Shown here: in pieces, positions 35,521 through 45,338 of the stretch | Numbering within the stretch: position 1 is the first letter of the stretch | How the letters are laid out: each line of letters begins with the position of its first letter | Assembly: GCA_018267515.1 (NCBI GenBank) | Contig: JAFDYJ010000028.1 | Location: 29,214-93,213, forward strand | Origin: Bacteroidota bacterium | Lineage (GTDB): Bacteria; Bacteroidota; Bacteroidia; Chitinophagales; Chitinophagaceae | DNA: 64,000 nucleotides | Direction: 5' to 3' | Position numbers and translations under genes: made by a program | Notes under the pieces: model-generated | The model's database searches: none | What the model was told of the DNA's origin: nothing | What the model saw: only the letters and a program-made list of their open reading frames with translations

Positions 35521-36798
35521 CTAAAGATTGTTGGGTTGCAAATCTGCCAGGATGAACTTTCTCAGCATATTCAATGCATACATAGATGTTTGCTGAATAT
35601 TTCTCTCCCTGTCAAAACGAAAATGAAATTGTTTTGTTACCGTTTTTTTCTTATTTCCTACTGCCACCCATACAGTTCCCACCGGTTTCTCTTTGCTTCC
35701 ACCATCCGGTCCCATAATACCTGAAGTAGCGATTGCATAGTCCACGTTTAATTTCACAATGACTCCACTGATCATTTGCAATACGGTTTCCTCGCTTACA
35801 GCACCTGATGTTTTTAATGTTTCCCGCTTTACTCCCAACACTGTTTCTTTTACTTCGTTGGCATAACTTACAATACTGCCCTTGTAATATTGTGATGAGC
35901 CGGAAACGGAGGTTATTAAATGTGCAATATAACCACCGGTGCAACTTTCGGCAGTGGCTAACGTTTTGTTTATTGATTTCAATATTCTTCCAATCACTAC
36001 TTCCATTGGAACATCTTCTTCAGCTACCAGGTAATCTTTAATTAAATCTTTTAATTTTTCAACATAAGGAATCATCTGGTTTTCCAGGTCTGTCGCATTT
36101 TCACCTTTTGCAGTCAATCGCAGTTTTACCATCCCGTATGCCGGCAAATAAGCCAGCCTGATATTCGGTGACAAGGACGCTTCCCAATCCTTTATTTTAT
36201 CAGCAATAAAAGATTCGCCCTGGCCTGCCGTAAAAAATGTTTTATGTACAATAGCAGGTAATTCAAAATGATTTTTCAGCCAGGGTAGCACTTCTTCAGT
36301 CATTAATCCTTTCATTTCTGCGGGAACACCCGGTAACGAAAAAAAAGATTTTCCTCCTTTTTGAAAATGCATCCCGGGTGCTGTTCCTCTTAAATTAGGT
36401 ATGACAGTGCAGGTATCCGGTACCTCAGCTTGTTTCTTATTGGACTCGAGCAATGGCCCGCTTCGGAGATACACTTTTTCAAACAGGTATTTGATGTGCT
36501 CCAGCACCTTTTCATTTAAAACTAATTGTCCTCCAAAATATTTACACAGCAATGGTTTCGTGATGTCATCTGCCGTAGGTCCCAATCCGCCGGTAAGAAT
36601 TATGATTTCCGAATTCCTGCTTTCTTCATCCAATGCATTCCAGATTTCATCCCAGTCATCACCAACTGCCAACCGGTGATGTACCCAAATACCGATTTTA
36701 TTCAGCTCTTGTGAAATAAAAGCACTGTTAGTGTCAATGGTTTGCCCGATCAGAAGCTCATCGCCAATAGTGATAATGGACGCATTTATTAACTGCAT
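35521..36798 (-). CDS. cinA: CinA-family protein (NMN-deamidase-related)
   Basis: A 425-residue cytosolic protein. The N-terminal molybdopterin-binding-like (COG1058) domain starts ASIITIGDELLIGQTIDTNS; the C-terminal CinA domain has AESCTGGYIAHLITSVSGSS and the YAIATSGIMGPDGG signature. CinA proteins act in pyridine-nucleotide recycling (NMN amidohydrolase, ADP-ribose pyrophosphatase). ATG 36798 is chosen over a TTG nine bases upstream. A TAnnTTTG element sits only 6 bp before this ATG, so the message may be nearly leaderless. Confidence 0.92.
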   Translation of the reverse strand: MQLINASIITIGDELLIGQTIDTNSAFISQELNKIGIWVHHRLAVGDDWDEIWNALDEESRNSEIIILTGGLGPTADDITKPLLCKYFGGQLVLNEKVLEHIKYLFEKVYLRSGPLLESNKKQAEVPDTCTVIPNLRGTAPGMHFQKGGKSFFSLPGVPAEMKGLMTEEVLPWLKNHFELPAIVHKTFFTAGQGESFIADKIKDWEASLSPNIRLAYLPAYGMVKLRLTAKGENATDLENQMIPYVEKLKDLIKDYLVAEEDVPMEVVIGRILKSINKTLATAESCTGGYIAHLITSVSGSSQYYKGSIVSYANEVKETVLGVKRETLKTSGAVSEETVLQMISGVIVKLNVDYAIATSGIMGPDGGSKEKPVGTVWVAVGNKKKTVTKQFHFRFDRERNIQQTSMYALNMLRKFILADLQPNNL

Positions 36799-36804
36799 AG
36801 AAAA

Positions 36805-36812
36805 CAAAGGTA
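36805..36812 (-). promoter_or_regulatory. Candidate -7 element giving a nearly leaderless cinA message
   Basis: TACCTTTG on the minus strand ends 6 bp from the cinA ATG (36798). If it is the real -7 box, transcription would begin within a few bases of the start codon. Confidence 0.4.
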
Positions 36813-36864
36813 GGAGTTGGTTAAATTTGAACTGTATTATCTTATTATTAAATGTAAATGCTGT

Positions 36865-38256
36865 ATGAAAAGAAATCTCTTATTATTGAGTTTTGGATGG
36901 CTCACTTTTTCATTATCTGCTCAAACGATAGCTGTTAAACTTAAAACTGCATTTCAAAAATTTGAACACGATCCGCAATTGAAAAATGCAATCAGCTCGT
37001 TATATGTTATTGATGCAAAAACCGGGAAACTAATTTTTGATAAGAACTCAGGAATTGGCCTGGCAGGAGCTTCGACTCAGAAAATTGTTACAGCCGCAAC
37101 CGCTTTTGAATTGTTGGGGAAAGATTACAGGTTCAGAACAGAACTTGGTTATTCCGGATCCATACGGGAGAAAATATTGAATGGCAATTTGTATGTTATC
37201 GGCACCGGAGATCCTACATTGGGAAGCTGGAGATGGGCGCAGACAAAAGATTCAGTGGTGCTTTCACAATGGGTTCAGGAAATTAAAAAGCAAAATATTC
37301 TGAAGATTAACGGCATGCTATCCACCAATACCTCCCGGTTTGCTTACCAGGCTATACCCGATGGATGGATCTGGCAGGATATTGGTAATTATTACGGTGC
37401 CGGATCCTATCCTCTCAATTGGAAAGAAAATCAATACGACCTCAACCTGATGTCCGGTAAAAAGCTGAATGATCCGGTAAAAGTTTTAAATGACAGTTTA
37501 TACCCGTTTGATGTTAATGAGCTTTCATCTGCTGCTATTGGCACAGGTGACAATGCATACATTTATTATGATCGTTCTTTAGCAGGAACCATTCCTGTAA
37601 ATGAAAAATCTTTTTCCATATCAGGTGCAACTACCGATCCTGTGGCAGGGCTGCTTACGGATCTGAATGCTGTACTTGTAAAAAACTCAATTTCGTTTTC
37701 AATTTCTGATAAAGGATATGACCGCTATCGTTTCAGGGAGGATTCCAATTTGTTAAAAAAGATTCATCTTTTTTATACTTATTATTCTCCAGCGATGGAT
37801 TCTCTGATATACTGGTTTTTACAAAAAAGTATCAACCTGTATGGTGAAGCATTAATTAAAGAATTTGCCTACGAACGAAATGGTTTTGGCTCTACCGGCC
37901 AGGGAGTTGATATTGTTATTGATTTCTGGAAGCAAAAAGGGATCGGCGAAAATGAGTTGCATATTGTGGATGGTTCCGGTCTTTCTCCTCTAAACCGGGT
38001 AACCACGCATGCCCAGGTAGAAGTGTTGAAATATGCAAAAAGCAGGAAATGGTTTCCCTATTTTTTTGATGCACTTCCGGAATACAATAAGATGAAAATG
38101 AAAAGCGGAACGATTAATGGTGTAAAAGGATTTTCAGGTTATCATACTTCAAAGAAGGGAGAATCATTTATTTTTTCATTTCTTGTTAATAATTATAATG
38201 GTTCGCCTTCTGCCCTGGTGGAAAAAATGTATAAAGTGCTGAATGTTTTAAAATAA
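36865..38256 (+). CDS. dacB: D-alanyl-D-alanine carboxypeptidase/endopeptidase (PBP4, DacB type)
   Basis: Periplasmic class C penicillin-binding protein trimming or opening peptidoglycan cross-links. The product is 463 residues with a signal peptide (..FSLSA|Q about 19). The acyl-enzyme Ser70 sits in ASTQKIVT (SxxK), and the KTG-like triad appears as KSGTINGVKG near the C-terminus; the SxN element is less clear. The PBP4-type insert domain lies between about 85 and 290. ATG 36865 gives the signal peptide; upstream frame to 36817 is not needed. It is divergent from cinA. Confidence 0.9.
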   Translation: MKRNLLLLSFGWLTFSLSAQTIAVKLKTAFQKFEHDPQLKNAISSLYVIDAKTGKLIFDKNSGIGLAGASTQKIVTAATAFELLGKDYRFRTELGYSGSIREKILNGNLYVIGTGDPTLGSWRWAQTKDSVVLSQWVQEIKKQNILKINGMLSTNTSRFAYQAIPDGWIWQDIGNYYGAGSYPLNWKENQYDLNLMSGKKLNDPVKVLNDSLYPFDVNELSSAAIGTGDNAYIYYDRSLAGTIPVNEKSFSISGATTDPVAGLLTDLNAVLVKNSISFSISDKGYDRYRFREDSNLLKKIHLFYTYYSPAMDSLIYWFLQKSINLYGEALIKEFAYERNGFGSTGQGVDIVIDFWKQKGIGENELHIVDGSGLSPLNRVTTHAQVEVLKYAKSRKWFPYFFDALPEYNKMKMKSGTINGVKGFSGYHTSKKGESFIFSFLVNNYNGSPSALVEKMYKVLNVLK

Positions 38257-38307
38257 TTTTTTTCTTTTTTTTTAGAGACCGGGTTGAAATTTTCTTTGAA
38301 GCAAGAG

Positions 38308-39318
38308 TTAGAAAAAATTAAAGCCAATGCCAATTAATGCCGGTACGGCAAAGCATACTAACCATACCAGGATAATCAGAATTTTACCCACTACCGAAAG
38401 ATCCTGCAAAAGTGTTCGCTGTAAAATATTTTGCATCAGGGTTTTTATTTGCTCTTCCTTGTGAGAGTATTCATAGGGTGGCGTTTCCGGAATATTCCTG
38501 AAAGAGGAATGTACCCGGATCAGAATATTCCGGATTTTCCAATACTTTTCATCACTGAGCTCCTCATAGGAAGTGTTCAAATCAATTCCTTCGGCTTCCA
38601 CCTTTTGGGTCAGTTTATCAAATTGAATATCGTAAACCAGTCGTGTTAACATGTATAATGGCAAAATCAAAAGCGGGTAAAAAGGTTTCTGCATTCCATA
38701 TAATGCAAACCAGATCATCAATCCTGCTGAAATAATAATGAAAATCTGCCCGATTATATGACTGCCATCCAGGAACAGACGATGTATCAGTTGGCCACCA
38801 TCCAACGGATATACGGGGAGTAAGTTGAAAAGATTTATAAATATCATTATCCAGGCAATACGACTTAACAGGTAAATCTGGGAAGAATCATTTGACAGGT
38901 GGGGAGCGAGATAATAAAGTGCCACACCTACTACGATTCCCGGAACCGGACCTGCCAGTAGAATGATGGCAGATTGTAATTGTGATACTTCATGCTTTTT
39001 GCCGGATGCATATGCTCCCACTAACGGAATAAAAAAGATTCCAAGGTCCTGGTAATTATAAAATTTCATGGCAAAGAAATGACCTAATTCGTGAAAAATT
39101 ACAATTCCTGTTAATGCAATCAGGAGTGTCCAGTTATTGCGAAAGAAAAAGAAACCAATTGCCAAATACAAAGCCAGGCTTGTCATGGATCTCAAAAGAA
39201 TAGCAGACCTGCTTTTGGGCTCTTCCGCAGGTGGCTTGGGAGGATATACCAAATTGCTATCTGAATCCGGTAATGGTGTTTCAGAATGGGCTTGGTATGG
39301 CTGATGAGATTCTTCCAT
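38308..39318 (-). CDS. Site-2-protease family (M50) membrane metalloprotease
   Basis: A 336-residue inner-membrane zinc protease: Pro-rich cytosolic N-terminus (about 1-40), zinc site HELGHFF (76-80) in a membrane helix, and the second ligand in LLPVYPLDGGQLIH. About six hydrophobic helices are visible, with a C-terminal soluble insertion (about 220-300) before a last helix. It may perform intramembrane proteolysis of anti-sigma factors or peptide remnants; there is no PDZ domain and no rseA-like neighbour. A DoxX gene precedes it by 19 bp on the same strand. Confidence 0.88.
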   Translation of the reverse strand: MEESHQPYQAHSETPLPDSDSNLVYPPKPPAEEPKSRSAILLRSMTSLALYLAIGFFFFRNNWTLLIALTGIVIFHELGHFFAMKFYNYQDLGIFFIPLVGAYASGKKHEVSQLQSAIILLAGPVPGIVVGVALYYLAPHLSNDSSQIYLLSRIAWIMIFINLFNLLPVYPLDGGQLIHRLFLDGSHIIGQIFIIISAGLMIWFALYGMQKPFYPLLILPLYMLTRLVYDIQFDKLTQKVEAEGIDLNTSYEELSDEKYWKIRNILIRVHSSFRNIPETPPYEYSHKEEQIKTLMQNILQRTLLQDLSVVGKILIILVWLVCFAVPALIGIGFNFF

Positions 39319-39337
39319 TATAAGGGTTAAACAACAG

Positions 39338-39748
39338 CTATTTTCCTAAAAACCTGTCAAGGCTCCATTTACCCGGGCCACATAACAGAATAGTGATGGA
39401 TGCAAACAGGTAAAGAAAAGGCATTTCAGATTCCAACAGAGGTTCTTTTTTATGGATAATAAAAATAATAGTTAGAAAAAGAATTATTAAAACGGCAGCA
39501 GCCAGCCGGGTTAACAAACCCAGAACGATCAAAAGAGAACAAAAACCTTCTGCAAACAATACCATGATCAGGCTGGGGTGGGAACCTACGCTAAACGGGT
39601 CTGAAAATTTTTCTTTCATCTCGTCATAGCGGTTTAGTTTCATCATTCCGTGATTGAGAAATAAAAAGCTTCCCAATCCCAAACGTAATATGAAAAGGCC
39701 AAGGTTGAAGGAAAGATCAGAATACTTTGTGCTGAAAAATTTTTTCAT
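39338..39748 (-). CDS. DoxX-family membrane protein
   Basis: A 136-residue inner-membrane protein with four hydrophobic helices and the DoxX pattern FILRLGLGSFLFLNHGMMK at the N-terminus, FAEGFCSLLIVLGLLTRLAA in the middle and a C-terminal GPGKWSLDRFLGK. DoxX proteins are linked to redox and thiosulfate metabolism in some bacteria, but most homologues are unassigned. Probably cotranscribed with the M50 protease. Confidence 0.87.
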   Translation of the reverse strand: MKKFFSTKYSDLSFNLGLFILRLGLGSFLFLNHGMMKLNRYDEMKEKFSDPFSVGSHPSLIMVLFAEGFCSLLIVLGLLTRLAAAVLIILFLTIIFIIHKKEPLLESEMPFLYLFASITILLCGPGKWSLDRFLGK

Positions 39749-39936
39749 GTCATGAGTTTATTTTGCAATAATAAGAAAGAAATCCCAGTCATTATAGCTC
39801 CAGGTAAAAATGAACAAAATGTTAAATCAATTAATAATGGGCAGTTATCCACAACTGTTTGGAATGATGTTTGGCTACCCTTGAAATAATTTGAATCTTC
39901 GCAACGTTAATTCGCCAACGGACAAAGGACAGACCC

Positions 39937-42900
39937 ATGAAGAAAAAAAGTTTTCTCGTAATTGCCATCTCGATCAGTATTTCCGCTTATTCACAACAAA
40001 CCCGTTTTTATACCGATCCGCCTCTTGTCGCAACTTTTAAAGAAGCAAAAGACTATTTTCAGAAAGAAGAATATAGCCTGGCGTATCCTTTGTTCAGGGA
40101 ATTGCAACGATCTGTCCGGGAAACCGATAAAGTGGAGCTTCCGGTAACGGTGCAGGAAATTAATTATTACAGTATTGTTTGTGCGTTGAAACAAAATGAA
40201 GGAAGAGCGGAACAACAGGCATTAGATTTTATCGATCAGCAAAAAAATACGGCAAGAACCCAGATGATGAATTTTCACTTGGGAGAATTTTATTTCCGGA
40301 GGCAACAGTTTTCTGAAGCAGCTCAGCTATACGAGCAAACAAATATTGCGAATCTCAGCAACCGTGAAATTGCCGATATGAAATTTCACCAGGGTTATGC
40401 CTACTTCACATTACAACGCTTTGCCCAGGCAAAACCATTATTCAATACAATCCGCAGTATTAAAGAGGATCCTAATTATATTGACGCCAATTATTATTAT
40501 GGATTCCTTGCATTTAAAGATGGTCAGTACAGTGAAGCCCTGGCAAGTTTCAGAGTGGTTGAAAAAGAAAAAGAATATGCAGCTGTTGTACCATTTTATA
40601 TTGCCCAGATTTATTATATACAGGGAAAAAAAGACGAAGCAATTTCGTATGTGCAGGATAAGCTGAAAACCGGAAACACTCAGTACTATGACCTGGAATT
40701 AAAACAATTGATCGGCCATGCTTATTTTGAAAGAAAAGAATATTTGAAAGCTTTACCTTATCTCGAAGATTTTGTCAGCCGTTCCAAAAAAGTTCGCAGG
40801 GAAGATATGTACGAACTTTCTTATTGCTATTATCAGAATAATCAATTATCAAAAGCGATTGATGGTTTTAAGCAATTGAGCGGCAAAGAAGATTCGCTGA
40901 GCCAGAATGCGATGTACCTGCTGGGAGACACCTATTTGAAAACCGGGCAAAAAACCAATGCAAGAAATGCCTTTCTTTTTTGCTCGACCAACAGCAGTAA
41001 TCTGAATCAAAAGGAGATTTCACGATTTCAGTTTGCAAAACTTTCCTATGAGCTCGGCTACCAGGATGAAGCATTGAACAGCCTGAAATCATTTTTGAAT
41101 GACTATCCGAATTCTGCTTATAACACTGAAGCCAGCGAATTACTGGTTTCTGTTTTAACGAATACGAATAATTACCGGGATGCCCAGTCGCTGCTGGAAA
41201 GCCTGAAAACGCCTTCTTCCAATGCCAAAAAGCTCTATCCGCAGATTTTATATGGCCGTGCAACGGAGTTCATCAATGATGGCAGGCTGGCAGATGCCAA
41301 TGTATTATTGGATAAAGCATTGAAAGATCCCAACAACAGCTCTGTGCTTCCCTATATCAATTTCTGGAAGGGCGAGATTGCGTACAGGGATAATAAACTC
41401 GATGATGCCATCAAATATTACAATGCCTATATCAGCGCCGGATATCCGGCAAGCGGAGAAGCCAATGTTACCAATGCCCGGTATAACCTTGGGTATAGTT
41501 ATCTGCGTAAAGAAAATTACCAGGCTGCTCTTAGTTTTTTTGAACCCATCGGCAAAAATCCTGCCCTCAATTCCGGTGAGTTAAAACAGGATGCTTATAT
41601 AAGAACCGCAGATTGTTATTTCATGAACCGGGATTATGGCAAAGCAAAAGCGATGTATGATAATGTTATTAAATTTTCATGGCCGTCGGAAGACTATGCC
41701 ACTTTTCAAAATGCCATGATAGCCGGCATTAAAAGTACATCAGATAAGATTAGCTTGCTAAGTACCCTGATCCGGAAATTCCCCACTTCTTCATTGGTGA
41801 CCGATGCCAATATGGAAATTGCGCAAACGTATATTGCTGTTGAGCGATTTAGAGAATCTATTCCATACCTGAATAATGTTTTGAAAGGGAATGACAACAG
41901 CAGCTTGAAGCCCAATGCATATTTCAAACTCGGTGTAGTGTATTATAACCTGAATAATAATACAGACGCTTTAAAGCAATACAAAGCTCTTATTGAAAAA
42001 TATCCCAATTCTCCGGAAGCCGGAGATGCATTGGATAATATCAAGACCATTTATATCGAAGATGGTAAGCCCAACGAATATGCAGATTTTATGCGCCAGT
42101 CCGGGAAACCGATTAGCGTCAGTTCTGAGGATTCATTGACCTACTCTGCTGCAGAAACACAATATGAAAACGGAAATCCAAATGCAGCTTTAACTAGTTT
42201 CAAAAATTATTTACAGCGCTTTCCCGATGGTGTGTATGCTATAGATGCTAATTTCTATATTGGAGAAATTTACAACGCAAAAAAAGATTTAAATAATGCT
42301 CTTGCAGGCTATGAAGCAGTGGCAGCTCATGCACCCAACGCTTATGCCGAGAAAGCCATTTTGAATGTAGCCCGGATTTATTTTTTTGAGAAAAAAGATT
42401 ATGAAAAAGCGGAGACTTATTATTCGCAGTTAAAACAGGTTGCTTCCAACCAGGAGAATAAACTGGAAGCCATGCGGGGATTATTGCGTTGCCAGTATCA
42501 ATTGCAGAAATGGGATGTTGCACTGGATAATGCCAAAGAATTGTCTCAGGCAAAAGGAAGCAGCCCGGATGATAAATTACTTGCTGAAATGGCGATTGCC
42601 AAATCGTATGAAGTAAAGCAACAGTACGATCTCGCCATTGCAAGCTTTAAAAAAGTTGTTCAATTGAATAAAGCTGCGATGGCTGCAGAAGCCCGTTATG
42701 AAATCGCCAATTGCTGGTTTGCGGTAAATCACCTGGGCGAAGCAGAGAAAGCAGCATTTGAAACCATCAACAAATCCGGGTCATATGATTTTTGGGTAAC
42801 GAAAGCTTATATTTTACTGGGTGATATTTATTTCAGGCAAAAAGATTATTTCAATGCCAAAGCCACCTATCAAAGTATTGTGAACAATAGCATTGATCTG

Positions 42901-42981
42901 AATTTAAAAAATGAAGCACAGGCCAAACTGAATAAAGTATTGGAAGATGAAAATGCAAACAGCAAGGTAAATAATCAATAA
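39937..42981 (+). CDS. Large periplasmic tetratricopeptide-repeat protein
   Basis: A 1014-residue exported protein with signal peptide (..SISAYS|Q about 19) and more than a dozen TPR-like helical hairpins through the whole length, for example FYFRRQQFSEAAQLYEQ, YFTLQRFAQAKPLF, YNLGYSYLRKENYQAALSFFE, YFKLGVVYYNLNNNTDALKQY and YFFEKKDYEKAETYYSQL. TPR arrays form protein-protein scaffolds. It leads an operon with a beta-barrel gene (11 bp later) and an HU-CCDC81-type membrane protein (2 bp after that). It is probably part of an envelope-spanning assembly or quality-control complex (inference). Confidence 0.88.
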   Translation: MKKKSFLVIAISISISAYSQQTRFYTDPPLVATFKEAKDYFQKEEYSLAYPLFRELQRSVRETDKVELPVTVQEINYYSIVCALKQNEGRAEQQALDFIDQQKNTARTQMMNFHLGEFYFRRQQFSEAAQLYEQTNIANLSNREIADMKFHQGYAYFTLQRFAQAKPLFNTIRSIKEDPNYIDANYYYGFLAFKDGQYSEALASFRVVEKEKEYAAVVPFYIAQIYYIQGKKDEAISYVQDKLKTGNTQYYDLELKQLIGHAYFERKEYLKALPYLEDFVSRSKKVRREDMYELSYCYYQNNQLSKAIDGFKQLSGKEDSLSQNAMYLLGDTYLKTGQKTNARNAFLFCSTNSSNLNQKEISRFQFAKLSYELGYQDEALNSLKSFLNDYPNSAYNTEASELLVSVLTNTNNYRDAQSLLESLKTPSSNAKKLYPQILYGRATEFINDGRLADANVLLDKALKDPNNSSVLPYINFWKGEIAYRDNKLDDAIKYYNAYISAGYPASGEANVTNARYNLGYSYLRKENYQAALSFFEPIGKNPALNSGELKQDAYIRTADCYFMNRDYGKAKAMYDNVIKFSWPSEDYATFQNAMIAGIKSTSDKISLLSTLIRKFPTSSLVTDANMEIAQTYIAVERFRESIPYLNNVLKGNDNSSLKPNAYFKLGVVYYNLNNNTDALKQYKALIEKYPNSPEAGDALDNIKTIYIEDGKPNEYADFMRQSGKPISVSSEDSLTYSAAETQYENGNPNAALTSFKNYLQRFPDGVYAIDANFYIGEIYNAKKDLNNALAGYEAVAAHAPNAYAEKAILNVARIYFFEKKDYEKAETYYSQLKQVASNQENKLEAMRGLLRCQYQLQKWDVALDNAKELSQAKGSSPDDKLLAEMAIAKSYEVKQQYDLAIASFKKVVQLNKAAMAAEARYEIANCWFAVNHLGEAEKAAFETINKSGSYDFWVTKAYILLGDIYFRQKDYFNAKATYQSIVNNSIDLNLKNEAQAKLNKVLEDENANSKVNNQ

Positions 42982-42992
42982 ACGAAACGAAA

Positions 42993-44648
42993 ATGATGAA
43001 AGGGCTTTTCTATAAAATATCTTTTACGTTAACATTATTTATGACAATGGGTATTGCAGTTTTAGCACAGGACAGTACCAAAAAGCGTTCGGTGAATATT
43101 ACATCTACTTTCAAACCGGTATTGAGAGAAGCCGCAAAGATCAATTTTAATGCAAACCCGCCTTCTGCCGACACATCGAAACCAAAACTGAAATATGATA
43201 TTCCGGATCTGAACCTATTATTTGGTTATCAACCCGGCTCATTAAAACCACTTGCGTTGCAAATAGATTCCGGTGGCCAATGGGATAACAGCAATTACAT
43301 AAAAGCAGGATTCGGCAGTTTGAAGACTCCTTATATTCAGGCCGGCTTTTCATTTGGCGATGGCAAAACCGCAGGTTTAAATATTTATGCAAAACATGTT
43401 TCTTCCGATGGTGCCAGGGATTTTCAGAAGTTCAGTACTACTCATGTTAAACTGGATGGTTTTTTTCAAACACAGAAGAACATAGAATGGAATGCCAGCC
43501 TGGAAACGAAACAAGACGGAACTTATAAATACGGATATGAACCGCAGTCACTCAGTTTTCCCCGTGATTCCTTAAAGCAGAGTTTTCAAACCTATACGGG
43601 TACCCTGGGAATGCATAATATTAATACCACTGCCTTTGGATTGAGCTATTCCCCATTGCTATCAATAAGTGTGCTCACCGATCATTTAAAAAATTCAGAA
43701 AGTAATACGATACTTGATTTACCCTTACGAAAAACTATCGGGAAAGAGTTTGAAGTCAACTTTGGTCTCAACTTCGACCTGACAAGATTGTCTCCTAAAG
43801 GAAAATCGGCAATCAATAATACCATGTATTCTATTTCTCCTTCTTTAACCTATAAGAAGTCGAACTTGAATCTGCAGGTAGGCATTCGTCCTTCGTGGGA
43901 CAACAAAATGTTCAAAATGTTTCCAAATATTATGGGCGAAGTGGGAACCGATGACTCCCGGTTTACTTTCCAGGCCGGATGGACCGGTTATATCAGGAAA
44001 ACAACTTATCAATACCTGGCTTCACAAAACCCCTGGCTTTGGTTACCTTCTTCATTTAAGAATACCTGGGTGGAAGAAAGATATGCAGGCTTCAAAGGCT
44101 CAGTAGGAGATCATTTCACCTACAGCGCCAAAGTGGGTTTTAACAAGCTGAATAATCTACCATTATTCATCAATGATACTACTCCCGGATTTGGCGGAAA
44201 ATCATTTGTAGTTGTGAATGAGCCAAGAATCAATGTCCTGACTTTTGGTGGCGAATTGGGGTATGCTTTCCAGGAAAAATTTTCTTTGATCTCCAGCCTT
44301 AAGTTTAATCAATACACCGGTTTGAAGCTGAGTAAAGCAGCCTGGGGTTTGTTGCCGGTAGAATTCAACACTTCTTTACGACTGGAAGCAATAAAAGATC
44401 TTTGGTTCAAAACGGATCTTTTTGCCTGGAGCGGGCCAAAGTATATGAAGCAGGATGGCAGTGCCGGCGAGTTAAATGGTGCATTTGATCTGAATGCCGG
44501 GTTGGAATTCAGGATAACAAAATATCTTAACCTCTGGACTCAGTTTAATAATATTTTCAACAAGCAATACCAGCGCTGGAATCAATACCCGGTATATGGA
44601 TTTAATTTTACCGGTGGTGTCATCTTTTCATTCAATCAAAAAAACTGA
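42993..44648 (+). CDS. Outer-membrane beta-barrel protein, TonB-receptor-like C-terminal barrel
   Basis: A 551-residue protein with signal peptide (..GIAVLA|Q about 25), then a short linker (KKRSVNITSTFKPVLREAAK) and a long run of amphipathic strands ending in an outer-membrane-type C-terminus (YGFNFTGGVIFSFNQKN). The strand pattern and FNNIFNKQYQRWNQYPVYGF near the end match TonB-dependent receptor barrels, but no plug domain or TonB box is seen, so it is unlikely to be an energised transporter. The TPR protein (11 bp upstream) and HU-like membrane protein (2 bp downstream) are likely partners. Confidence 0.82.
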   Translation: MMKGLFYKISFTLTLFMTMGIAVLAQDSTKKRSVNITSTFKPVLREAAKINFNANPPSADTSKPKLKYDIPDLNLLFGYQPGSLKPLALQIDSGGQWDNSNYIKAGFGSLKTPYIQAGFSFGDGKTAGLNIYAKHVSSDGARDFQKFSTTHVKLDGFFQTQKNIEWNASLETKQDGTYKYGYEPQSLSFPRDSLKQSFQTYTGTLGMHNINTTAFGLSYSPLLSISVLTDHLKNSESNTILDLPLRKTIGKEFEVNFGLNFDLTRLSPKGKSAINNTMYSISPSLTYKKSNLNLQVGIRPSWDNKMFKMFPNIMGEVGTDDSRFTFQAGWTGYIRKTTYQYLASQNPWLWLPSSFKNTWVEERYAGFKGSVGDHFTYSAKVGFNKLNNLPLFINDTTPGFGGKSFVVVNEPRINVLTFGGELGYAFQEKFSLISSLKFNQYTGLKLSKAAWGLLPVEFNTSLRLEAIKDLWFKTDLFAWSGPKYMKQDGSAGELNGAFDLNAGLEFRITKYLNLWTQFNNIFNKQYQRWNQYPVYGFNFTGGVIFSFNQKN

Positions 44649-44650
44649 TC

Positions 44651-45292
44651 ATGTACAACGAGTTGTACCAGATTTTCATTTTAGACAAAGAATTGAAGAT
44701 TCCGGGTATTGGAAATTTTATTCTTACCAGGAAGCCGGCCGAAGCAAATTTTCTCGAAAAAGCAATCAACCCTCCCGTTTATTCTATTTCGTTAGACAAA
44801 GAAACAGGTGTTCCGGTTAAAAGTTTTTATTCAGGACTAGCTGGATTACTTCATACAGACGATAAGGAAGCAACGACCCGTTTTAATGATTTCGTCAGTG
44901 ATCTGAAACAGAAATTTATGGCCGGCAAAAAAATTGAATGGCCCGGTATTGGAATCCTGACTGCGGGCAGCAAGGGTACAATAACATTTCAGCCTTTCGG
45001 GGTAGTTTCTATTGAAGAACCGGTGAAAGCTGAGAAAGTGATAAGGGATCATGCCGAACATACAGTATTGGTAGGAGGTCAGGAACGTTCTTCTGCGGAA
45101 ATGACAGAGTTGCTTTCCTCCCGTGATTCTAAAAAATCAAAGTGGTGGGTTTTAGCATTAATAGCCGGAATCCTAATTATAGTGTTTACCTACCTGCATT
45201 TTTCAAAAAACGGATGGGATACTTCATCGTTATCCAACCGGGAAAGTATTTCAGTTGAAACTCCTTCCTCTACCTATACCATAAACCAGTAA
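44651..45292 (+). CDS. HU-CCDC81-type inner-membrane protein lacking a SPOR domain
   Basis: A 213-residue protein. The N-terminal 120 residues match the two HU-like prokaryotic CCDC81 domains: LKIPGIGNFILTRKPA and KIEWPGIGILTAGSKGTITFQP are the paired beta-arm/Gly turns. A linker follows, then one membrane helix (about 168-187, WWVLALIAGILIIVFTYLHF) and a 26-residue periplasmic tail. Bacteroidota homologues usually end in a peptidoglycan-binding SPOR domain; here the tail is too short. HU-like folds suggest, but do not prove, DNA binding on the cytosolic side. Confidence 0.8.
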   Translation: MYNELYQIFILDKELKIPGIGNFILTRKPAEANFLEKAINPPVYSISLDKETGVPVKSFYSGLAGLLHTDDKEATTRFNDFVSDLKQKFMAGKKIEWPGIGILTAGSKGTITFQPFGVVSIEEPVKAEKVIRDHAEHTVLVGGQERSSAEMTELLSSRDSKKSKWWVLALIAGILIIVFTYLHFSKNGWDTSSLSNRESISVETPSSTYTINQ

Positions 45293-45338
45293 GATTGCTT
45301 CTGTCTGCACAAATTGATTTTACTTTGTCATACTTTTT

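Noticed and set aside
42993-44648. TonB-dependent transporter
   Set aside because: The barrel looks similar, but no plug domain or TonB box is visible, and 551 residues is short for the family.
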